This document shows, piece by piece, positions 13,354 to 18,742 of a DNA stretch of 20,156 bases; position 1 is the first letter of the stretch, and every line of letters starts with the position of its first letter. The notes beneath the pieces were generated by a model. The model made no database searches. It worked only from the letters and a program-made list of their open reading frames with translations, and had not been told where the DNA came from. The DNA is from a virus. The stretch lies in the IMG/VR virus record IMGVR_UViG_3300034082_000651, positions 1 to 20,156 of that record; one strand, given 5' to 3'. Both the position numbers and the translations under genes were made by a program.

Positions 13354-14121
13354 TCAGTCAGAGAAGGCATCTGATTCATCCATTATATTAAGTGTTTTTC
13401 TGTATACACCAATAACATCATAAAACTGTTTTTGTTTACCATCAATATTATTAGTCATTTCAAAATCATATTGTTCATTGAGCATATACAATGTTGACCC
13501 CCATCCATCATGTGTAGCATAAACTGCTATTAGTACATAGGGTATAATATTCTTATGGAAGTCTGTTTTATATCCATTTCTGGGTTTGTATTTTAAGCGA
13601 CCTAACAGCAATCCAGAACCATGTTGTTCTTTTAATTTGTTAATAAGGTCTACAATAGATTGTTCTTTCTTTTCTCTAGCCATTGCTAATGTTTCATGTA
13701 TTGCTGTTGTTACTGATCCACTTAATGTAACCGAAAATGTAACATCTAAATCTGTTTTTAATGAAAGATAAATCTTTGCTCTGGTATATCTGTCACCATC
13801 TTTGACTTTGTTCATTTGAAAATGAATTTCTTCATAAATCGCATTACGACTTAACTTTTTCTCCGGCAATAAAGGTTTCTCGGTCTGTCCGGTCTCTCCG
13901 GACTGTCCGGTCTCTCCGGACTTCTTCCGGTTCTCTTTCACCCCCGGGTGCGAAGCACCTTGCGAAGCAAGACTGGGCGGCGCAGCCCGCCCTACATTTG
14001 CATAAAGAACCTCTGGTTCAATGCTCTGCTGAAATGTATTCATATTCTTATTCAAATACCGCTTCGCATTCCTATTCATATTGTCTGAAGGGAAATGGAT
14101 TTCTGCTGTCATGTTTTGCAT
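13354..14121 (-). CDS. Unknown protein with a GC-rich repetitive insert, 255 residues
   Basis: The ATG at 14121 follows AGGAG by 7 nt, an excellent Shine-Dalgarno. Residues 1-40 and 90-255 have ordinary composition. Residues about 44-82 (GRAAPPSLASQGASHPGVK, then GETGQSGETGQT) come from a GC-rich, repetitive DNA segment unlike its surroundings. The C-terminal domain is soluble alpha/beta by eye (DRYTRAKIYLSLKTDLDVTF, GWGSTLYMLNEQYDF) with no motif I recognise. It is the first gene of a leftward unit, divergent from the plus-strand operon, so a regulatory or early role is possible but unproven. The insert would act as a linker between two domains. Confidence 0.7.
   Translation of the reverse strand: MQNMTAEIHFPSDNMNRNAKRYLNKNMNTFQQSIEPEVLYANVGRAAPPSLASQGASHPGVKENRKKSGETGQSGETGQTEKPLLPEKKLSRNAIYEEIHFQMNKVKDGDRYTRAKIYLSLKTDLDVTFSVTLSGSVTTAIHETLAMAREKKEQSIVDLINKLKEQHGSGLLLGRLKYKPRNGYKTDFHKNIIPYVLIAVYATHDGWGSTLYMLNEQYDFEMTNNIDGKQKQFYDVIGVYRKTLNIMDESDAFSD
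13885..13920. repeat. Perfect 2 x 18-nt tandem repeat
   Basis: The unit ctgtccggtctctccgga occurs twice with no gap or mismatch, coding for GETGQS-type hexapeptides on the minus strand. The unit length is a multiple of three, so copy number can change without a frameshift. Confidence 0.9.
13947..13992. repeat. Three consecutive GC-rich hairpins, two with GCGAAGC
   Basis: GGTGC-GAA-GCACC at 13947-13959, CTTGC-GAA-GCAAG at 13959-13971 and GGGCGG-CGCAGC-CCGCCC at 13975-13992 follow each other with almost no spacer. The first two contain the GCGAAGC mini-hairpin on the plus strand. They lie in frame within the 255-residue gene. Confidence 0.85.
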
Positions 14122-14163
14122 ATTTGTCTCCTATAATAGTATGCTGCCTAACAATCTGTAATC

Positions 14164-14205
14164 TCTGACGGGAGACGAAAGCCCTGCCGTCAGACAGGGG
14201 CTTTC
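14164..14205. promoter_or_regulatory. Interleaved inverted repeats in the divergent intergenic region
   Basis: TCTGACGG (14164-14171) is perfectly complementary to CCGTCAGA (14187-14194). GAAAGCCCTG (14177-14186) is complementary to CAGGGGCTTTC (14195-14205) with one bulge. The order A-B-A'-B' with no spacer between B, A' and B' means the two stems compete. It could be a two-state RNA leader or attenuator for either direction. A further small hairpin, AGACT (14208-14212) with AGTCT (14221-14225), places AGGAG in its loop just before the ATG at 14231. Confidence 0.55.
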
Positions 14206-14230
14206 TAAGACTATTAGGAGAGTCTATACA

Positions 14231-14422
14231 ATGAAAATGTCAATAAACATCGTATACAGTATTTATGCAAGACAAACAGAAACATACTTTTTAACGGCGT
14301 TTTTTGGTGTTTTCTGGGTGCCTGTTGTAGAAATACAACAGACAACTAATGGTGTATGTGATATACTATATACTTCTAAACAACTGAACGCAGGAGTTTG
14401 TAATGGATTATATTATGCTTGA
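14231..14422 (+). CDS. Doubtful small ORF, 63 residues
   Basis: An ATG at 14231 has AGGAG about 10 nt upstream, inside a small hairpin loop. The 63-residue product (MKMSINIVYSIYARQTETYF) has one aromatic hydrophobic stretch (FLTAFFGVFWVPVVEI) that could be a membrane segment. The end overlaps the next ORF start. A promoter-like sequence lies inside it, which argues the other way. I record it as possible only. Confidence 0.3.
   Translation: MKMSINIVYSIYARQTETYFLTAFFGVFWVPVVEIQQTTNGVCDILYTSKQLNAGVCNGLYYA
14323..14340 (+). promoter_or_regulatory. Perfect 7-bp dyad with GAAA loop beside the promoter
   Basis: TGTTGTA and TACAACA flank GAAA. The right arm overlaps the proposed -35 element. It may be an operator for a repressor, or a GNRA hairpin if transcribed from upstream. 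Confidence 0.4.
14339..14367 (+). promoter_or_regulatory. Sigma70-type promoter (extended -10)
   Basis: CAGACA at 14339-14344 matches four bases of TTGACA. TATACT at 14362-14367 matches five of six bases of TATAAT and is preceded by TGA, giving an extended -10. The spacer is 17 nt. It lies 35 nt before the ATG at 14403, leaving room for the AGGAG Shine-Dalgarno, so it probably drives the lipoprotein operon early with host polymerase. Confidence 0.5.
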
Positions 14423-14510
14423 TTGGAAAACTTATTTGGCTGACCCAGAATTCTGGCAAGCAATTAGTCAAGAAAAAAACATTCCATTACATATTGGCTC
14501 AAGCAAATGA
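14403..14510 (+). CDS. 35-residue protein coupled to the lipoproteins
   Basis: GCAGGAG lies 7 nt before the ATG. The product is MDYIMLDWKTYLADPEFWQA followed by ISQEKNIPLHIGSSK. It is acidic with three Trp/Phe positions and no membrane segment. Its stop overlaps the ATG of the next gene as ATGA, and the next gene has no Shine-Dalgarno of its own, so this ORF is needed to bring ribosomes to it. No family recognised. Confidence 0.55.
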   Translation: MDYIMLDWKTYLADPEFWQAISQEKNIPLHIGSSK

Positions 14511-14710
14511 AGTACATTATCTTACTAAGTGTTATGCTTTCAGGTTGTGCGTCAGGCATTCAACGCCCAAACTATGGTTACATGGTACCCATGTGTCAAA
14601 GTTTTCACGACAAGGGTGACTTTGGTGCCTGGGCACAATGTTCGCAAAGTGTCCGCAATGTTGAATCACAAATTGGTCAAACAATCATTATGGGCTTGCT
14701 TAAAAAATGA
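14507..14710 (+). CDS. Small lipoprotein, 67 residues
   Basis: The N-terminus MKYIILLSVMLSGCASG has a charged start, a short hydrophobic core and a lipobox LSGC with Cys14, so it should be lipidated and exported by signal peptidase II. The mature part (about 54 residues) has two further Cys (MCQSFHDKG, WAQCSQSVRN). Start and stop both overlap neighbours as ATGA. Phage lipoproteins of this size act as outer-membrane spanins (Rz1) or superinfection-exclusion proteins. The mature sequence is not Pro-rich as in Rz1, and no inner-membrane spanin partner is visible, so exclusion is at least as likely. Confidence 0.7.
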   Translation: MKYIILLSVMLSGCASGIQRPNYGYMVPMCQSFHDKGDFGAWAQCSQSVRNVESQIGQTIIMGLLKK

Positions 14711-14967
14711 AATACATTCTTTTGTTAACTAGTGTTCTGCTATTCACAGGCTGTGCCAGTAGTTGTAAAAGTCATTGCATACTTGGCTTTGGTCCTGGTA
14801 ACAGTGCGTTTGAAGCAATGGGCGATCATTACGACACAATGGACCCATGTCAATATCATGGTAAGCCTGCAGGATATAAACTTGCTGATTTTTGCTTTGC
14901 CAATAAAGGCAAAACTGTTTATCGTGTTAGGGACATGAACGGTAAACTAATTTATAAGGTACAATAA
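14707..14967 (+). CDS. Small Cys-rich lipoprotein, 86 residues
   Basis: The N-terminus MKYILLLTSVLLFTGCASS has a lipobox FTGC with Cys16. The mature chain has Cys at CKSHC, DPCQY and DFCF, then ends in a strand-rich segment (KTVYRVRDMNGKLIYKVQ). Its first residues match the previous lipoprotein's signal (MKYI.LL), so the pair may have arisen by duplication of the signal or may be co-opted together. It is coupled to the preceding gene by ATGA. The DPCQ / DFCF pattern reminds me of a lipoprotein common in aquatic phages, without known function. Confidence 0.7.
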   Translation: MKYILLLTSVLLFTGCASSCKSHCILGFGPGNSAFEAMGDHYDTMDPCQYHGKPAGYKLADFCFANKGKTVYRVRDMNGKLIYKVQ

Positions 14968-14975
14968 AAAACACT

Positions 14976-15275
14976 ATGTTTATGAATAAACCAAAACAAT
15001 TTGATAAGTTATATCAATGTACTATAGAATCATCTAAAAAAATAGTACAAAAACCATTTGATCCAATGAGTTATCCTTATCCTGATCCAAATAGTCCAGC
15101 CCGATTTCAAGAGGAAGTAATTGAATTTGTCAATATAAAAATGCCAAGAGAAGTATACGAACGATTCAATCAGAATTGGGAACAGTATCTTACATTGATG
15201 GCAGTCGCAAGAGATAATCCACGCATCAACGAAGAATATCACAAATTACTAATGATGGTTAATTTGTTACAGTAA
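14976..15275 (+). CDS. Unknown soluble protein, 99 residues
   Basis: The frame starts at ATG 14976, with an alternative ATG at 14982 (MNKPKQFDKL). No Shine-Dalgarno is clear for either. The product has a Pro-rich stretch (DPMSYPYPDPNSPARF) and helices (EEVIEFVNIKMPREVYERFN). It is the last gene of the plus operon, 8 nt after the lipoprotein stop, and its TAA is the start of the terminator. No family recognised. Confidence 0.6.
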   Translation: MFMNKPKQFDKLYQCTIESSKKIVQKPFDPMSYPYPDPNSPARFQEEVIEFVNIKMPREVYERFNQNWEQYLTLMAVARDNPRINEEYHKLLMMVNLLQ

Positions 15276-15304
15276 AAAAGCCCCAATATTTCTATTAGGG
15301 CTTT
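15274..15304. terminator. Bidirectional terminator between convergent transcripts
   Basis: AAAGCCC (15277-15283) pairs with GGGCTTT (15298-15304), with an inner AATA/TATT stem. On the minus strand the stem is followed by six T, a strong terminator for the leftward adsorption block. On the plus strand the T tract is only three, so termination of the lipoprotein operon is weaker. Confidence 0.8.
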
Positions 15305-15463
15305 AAGGATAACGGAATAAAAATGCTACAAAATTATTATAATATTATGTAGAGAATGCAATAAGGATAAAGTTAAATGGCATTAAAACTTTAACGGATA
15401 TGCAATCAGTAGGATACGCATTCCCTACACACAACTATTTATCAATAGTAATAGTATATAAGA
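15305..15463. other. Non-coding 159-bp gap with no gene
   Basis: The gap is AT-rich. On the plus strand two AAGGATAA Shine-Dalgarno-like sequences precede ATGs (15323 and 15377) that open only 9 and 5 codons. A GATAAATAG sequence on the minus strand near 15440-15448 resembles the late-promoter core but no minus gene follows it. I see no tRNA or other RNA gene. Confidence 0.4.
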
Positions 15464-15898
15464 TTATTCTTGAGTGCTACGAAGTTTCCACATGATCTTA
15501 CCTAATTCATCCATCTGACCTTCAATGAAGTTGATTAGACCATAGCACTTTTCTTCAACTGCCATGTCATGGCATTCTTCATAATGATCCATTAGAATCT
15601 GACTATCTGCTAGTAAATCTTTGACCATTCGTAATGCTTCTGGTCTTTCCTTACCATCTTCAATAGAACCAAGTTCCATAATTCGTTTTAGACTGAATGG
15701 TGCAATTGCTTGCATTACACGAATATGTTCAGGAATACTATCACTTGCTTCATCAGCAAATTTATATACTTCACCAAACAATTGATGATACTGAACAAAG
15801 TCAGGACCTACAACATTAACATGAAAGCCATGAGCCTTTACATAGTATTGGTAGTTTGTTGCGAATAATCGCTTCATGCATTCTATTAATTGTTCCAT
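15464..15898 (-). CDS. dps: Dps-like ferritin-family protein
   Basis: This encodes 144 residues. The helix region HGFHVNVVGPDFVQYHQLFG is the Dps 'H-W-N-v-G-p-F-...-H-..F' motif, with Val in place of the usual Trp. Ferroxidase ligands fall at exact family spacing: His26, His38, Asp53 and Glu57 (H-x11-H-x14-D-x3-E). The remaining helices (SLKRIMELGSIEDG, LMDHYEECHDMAVEEKCYGL, INFIEGQMDELGKIMWKLRS) match the four-helix bundle of Dps. Dps dodecamers oxidise and store iron and protect DNA. The N-terminal lysine tail of E. coli Dps is absent, so DNA binding is doubtful. It is the last gene of the adsorption block, so a virion or host-protection role is open. Confidence 0.8.
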   Translation of the reverse strand: MEQLIECMKRLFATNYQYYVKAHGFHVNVVGPDFVQYHQLFGEVYKFADEASDSIPEHIRVMQAIAPFSLKRIMELGSIEDGKERPEALRMVKDLLADSQILMDHYEECHDMAVEEKCYGLINFIEGQMDELGKIMWKLRSTQE

Positions 15899-15900
15899 TT

Positions 15901-16098
15901 TTATTTTACCTTTGATGTAGTATTTAGTTTATCTTCTATTCTGTCAAGTTGTTTAGTTGACTGTTCCATTTGACTATGAACGACTGCGACCTTTGTTGTC
16001 AATTCATCTATTTTACCATTCATTGAGAGGTAGCCAGTACCACCAAATCCTAGTGCGGTAATAACTATCCATGACAGTTGTTTAAGGCTGAATTCCAT
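15901..16098 (-). CDS. Membrane-anchored coiled-coil protein, 65 residues
   Basis: The N-terminus has one membrane segment (LSWIVITALGFGGTGYL, residues about 8-24). It is followed by a heptad-type coiled coil (IDELTTKVAVVHSQMEQSTK, then QLDRIEDKLNTTSK). This N-in anchor with a periplasmic coiled coil resembles inner-membrane spanins or XhlA-type lysis proteins, though XhlA places the membrane segment at the C-terminus. No endolysin is in the window. It overlaps the upstream gene by 17 nt and lies 2 nt before the Dps-like start. The lysis link is inference. Confidence 0.6.
   Translation of the reverse strand: MEFSLKQLSWIVITALGFGGTGYLSMNGKIDELTTKVAVVHSQMEQSTKQLDRIEDKLNTTSKVK
15915..15928 (-). 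promoter_or_regulatory. Late-promoter-like element ACTAAATACTACAT
   Basis: It lies in the 3' end of the coiled-coil gene, 16 nt before the Dps-like start and just upstream of AAAGG. It is the poorest match of the six (C for A at the second position). Confidence 0.3.
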
Positions 16099-16309
16099 TT
16101 GTTTCTTCTGGTAATGGTAAGTTAAAAAAGATTCTGGCTAGTTCTTCACTATCAAAGTAATACCAATCATTGACTGGATATGTATAGGTATCTTTTAAGT
16201 ATATGTCTAGTTCTATGCCATCTGGAAAAATGACAAAGTTAGGAGCATAAAATAGTTCTTCATTTTCTTTTTTGTAAAAGCCTGGGCTTGGTGTTGTTTC
16301 TTCAATCAT
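16082..16309 (-). CDS. Small acidic protein of unknown function, 75 residues
   Basis: This encodes 75 residues, starting MIEETTPSPGFYKKENEELF, with AYAPNF-like YAPNFVIFPDGIELDIYLKD and YTYPVNDWYYFDSEELARIF. AGGAT lies 7 nt before the ATG. It is acidic and aromatic. I have the impression of a small conserved protein found near tail-fibre genes in aquatic phages, but know no function. It starts 4 nt after the LRR gene stop, so it is co-translated with it. Confidence 0.65.
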   Translation of the reverse strand: MIEETTPSPGFYKKENEELFYAPNFVIFPDGIELDIYLKDTYTYPVNDWYYFDSEELARIFFNLPLPEETNGIQP

Positions 16310-16312
16310 ATA

Positions 16313-18415
16313 TTATCCTGTTATGGTCCATCCCTTGTATGCTGCCAAGTTTGTATTTAATGTTCTAGTTGTTACATTTGTTGCTGTTCCATTACCTGCA
16401 GGATAAGCACTCAATATAACATTAGCATTAGTATTAACTGTGGTAACCAATATGTTAACACGCATGTTTGCTGTACCATTAGTAAATGTAATTGGTGTTC
16501 CACCTTGTGTTGTGCTAATATCATAAGTGTATGGACCTGCTCCAGCACGATTGCTTGTATAGTAAAGTGTATTTGCTACTGCATTACTTGTAGTAACTGT
16601 AGTAAATGATACGATTGTATTAGCATCTATTACTGATGCCACACTTACTTTATTACTTGTAAGTGTGCCGGCATAACCTAAGTTAACATTGGCTGTATTA
16701 CTAACTTGTGCCCCGACTATAACACCGACTGTATTAGCCATGGTCATTACATTACTTGTATTAGTCCATGTTGCTGTTTTAGTCAATGAAGTATCAGCAC
16801 CTGGGTTACCAGTAATTGTTAGTGTTTGCCCTGCTCCACTACCTAAATTACCCATCATTGTATTTAATGATGAAGTATTTAGACTGCATTGACTATAACT
16901 TATTGAAAATCTTACTCCATATACATCACTAGTAGTTATGGGAGATGATGTGCCTACAGTGTTACCAGCAGCACCTAATATAAGGGCTTGACCACTACCA
17001 ACTGTTGATAAATTATAAGCCGGTAAACTACGAAGATTTAAGCAAGAATTAAACATGGAAGCAACGGTAGTAGCACTTGCTGTATTCAAATTTGGCGCAT
17101 CTTGTATTAAAGGTAAACCTTGAAATGTACTAGAAAAATTAGTGCAATTTGCTGTATCTAAATTTGGTATTGTTTGTATTAACAAACAATTTTGATATGT
17201 TGAAGTTAAATTAGTAACTTTTGGAGTATGTGTTATTGGTATTGTAAGTAAACTAGAACAATTTAAGAATGTCTGTGATAGAGATGTAACATTTGCTGTA
17301 TTAGGAAAATTAAACTGACTTAAGTTATTACAACCATTAAATGTTGCTGACATAGTTACAGCAGCCGCCGTAAAATTTCCACTAATATTAACCGTTTTTA
17401 ACGAAACGGCTCCGGAAAATGAACTAGTAAAACTACTACAATTATTAAGATTAGAAATTGATATAGAAACAAGACCTGTAGCCGACTGAAAAGTTGAATT
17501 TAAGTTTACTGCGCTTGGTAAATTTAATGGTTGGATAGAAGTTAAAGATACACAACTTCTAAATGCTGACCCCAAATCAGTCACATTGGCAGTTGAGGTA
17601 AATCCACCAAAATATTTTAATTTATAACAATTAAAAAAAGTACTATTTAGACTGGTGTTTAATGGTGTTTTGTACGCAGGAACACTTATTAAATTATAAC
17701 AATTAGTAAAGGTTTGTTGCATAGTATTAACACTGGAAGTATCAAAATACGGCGCATAAAGCAATGATGAACAATTATAAAACATTGTATTCATTGTATT
17801 CCAAGTTGACATATCACAATCAAATATTACACTTCTTAATGCAACACACCAATAAAAGAACTCACTTTGACTAACATATGATGCTGATTTACTTACCCAT
17901 CTAAATCTTTGTAACAATGGTAAAGAAATTGTGTTATTATTAGCACCAATAATAACACTTGTTAAATTAGGACTACCAACTTCAATGTCTAACCATTTTG
18001 CCACCCATGTAGCAGTAGTACTTACTACTCCGCTATAATTTGGTCTATTACGAATAGTAACAGTTACTAAATTTGCTGTTTGTGGAGTTACTGTTATTGT
18101 TACTTGTTTATAACCATAACTAGTTAAATTACCCACAGAAGCATAGGTATATTGATGATTTGCCTGTGTGCCGCTTGCAATATTTTCACTTGTGCCATCA
18201 CCCCAATCAATTGTATAATTACCAGTACTTACCGTAGCAGTTAATGCTACATAATTATCTTCATTATTTGGATATACAGCATATACTCCGGTAAATTTCT
18301 GTTCAGTTGCTCCAACCGGCGTCAATGCTACCCATTCACTTGGTCTTACATAGGGAGGTGGGGTAACTAATAGTTTAGATGTTGTTTGTCTAGGAACGGC
18401 ATATCCAAAACTCAT
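16313..18415 (-). CDS. PKD and BspA-type leucine-rich-repeat protein (putative receptor-binding or tail-fibre protein)
   Basis: This encodes 700 residues. Residues about 45-125 form a PKD-like beta domain with the signature IDWGDGTS at 69-76. From about 205 to 475 there are roughly eleven 23-25-residue repeats of the type 'tF.nC.sL..iP..dt..vt.l.s' (for example MFYNCSSLLYAPYFDTSSVN), the BspA/DUF285 leucine-rich repeat. The rest, about 480-700, is a Thr/Asn/Val-rich beta region ending TRTLNTNLAAYKGWTITG. BspA-type repeats mediate adhesion on bacterial surfaces, and PKD domains are common in extracellular proteins. With the collagen-like fibre just upstream, this is the best candidate for host recognition. 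No signal peptide is present, as expected for a virion protein. The ATG overlaps the upstream stop as TAATG, with GGAG 8 nt upstream. Confidence 0.75.
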   Translation of the reverse strand: MSFGYAVPRQTTSKLLVTPPPYVRPSEWVALTPVGATEQKFTGVYAVYPNNEDNYVALTATVSTGNYTIDWGDGTSENIASGTQANHQYTYASVGNLTSYGYKQVTITVTPQTANLVTVTIRNRPNYSGVVSTTATWVAKWLDIEVGSPNLTSVIIGANNNTISLPLLQRFRWVSKSASYVSQSEFFYWCVALRSVIFDCDMSTWNTMNTMFYNCSSLLYAPYFDTSSVNTMQQTFTNCYNLISVPAYKTPLNTSLNSTFFNCYKLKYFGGFTSTANVTDLGSAFRSCVSLTSIQPLNLPSAVNLNSTFQSATGLVSISISNLNNCSSFTSSFSGAVSLKTVNISGNFTAAAVTMSATFNGCNNLSQFNFPNTANVTSLSQTFLNCSSLLTIPITHTPKVTNLTSTYQNCLLIQTIPNLDTANCTNFSSTFQGLPLIQDAPNLNTASATTVASMFNSCLNLRSLPAYNLSTVGSGQALILGAAGNTVGTSSPITTSDVYGVRFSISYSQCSLNTSSLNTMMGNLGSGAGQTLTITGNPGADTSLTKTATWTNTSNVMTMANTVGVIVGAQVSNTANVNLGYAGTLTSNKVSVASVIDANTIVSFTTVTTSNAVANTLYYTSNRAGAGPYTYDISTTQGGTPITFTNGTANMRVNILVTTVNTNANVILSAYPAGNGTATNVTTRTLNTNLAAYKGWTITG

Positions 18416-18741
18416 TATGTTATCTCCGAACCAAACAAATTAAATGATACATTTGCTGTACCTGCATATACTGTTATAACATCAGTGTTTGCTATTGCTG
18501 TACCAATTGTTAAAAACATAGTATCATTGGCATTAACAATGGTATCAAAAACAACATATTGTTTTGCTTCAATTGCTGCATTGGCAACTCTTACTGCTGC
18601 TCTTATATTGGTACTTGTTCCTTGATTACATATACTTAATGTACTACATACTGCCCCGTTTGCTGTAGCGCAAGTGTACAATGTTGTATTTGTGTTTGCT
18701 GATGGGATAGATTGTCCCAATACTTTATAAGTTGTTGCCAT
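18415..18741 (-). CDS. Small conserved virion-type protein, 108 residues
   Basis: This encodes 108 residues, starting MATTYKVLGQSIPSANTNTT and ending AGTANVSFNLFGSEIT. It is Thr/Ala/Asn-rich, beta by eye, with ANDTMFLTIGTAI near the end. I have seen this pattern near fibre genes in marine phages, described as structural or hypothetical. It lies 1 nt after the collagen-like gene and overlaps the LRR gene as TAATG, so all three are co-translated. It may cap or attach the fibre (inference). Confidence 0.7.
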   Translation of the reverse strand: MATTYKVLGQSIPSANTNTTLYTCATANGAVCSTLSICNQGTSTNIRAAVRVANAAIEAKQYVVFDTIVNANDTMFLTIGTAIANTDVITVYAGTANVSFNLFGSEIT

Positions 18742-18742
18742 G

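Noticed and set aside
14238-14243. A perfect TTGACA on the minus strand as -35 for the 255-residue gene
   Set aside because: No acceptable -10 lies 16-18 nt downstream. The nearest TATAGA is only 9 nt away.
14419-14732. Two further plus-strand ORFs of 66-67 residues overlapping the lipoproteins
   Set aside because: They lie in other frames of the coupled 35-residue ORF and the first lipoprotein. Only the chosen frames show ATGA coupling and lipobox signals.
15305-15463. Possible small ORFs after AAGGATAA sequences
   Set aside because: They open only 9 and 5 codons and show no coding character.
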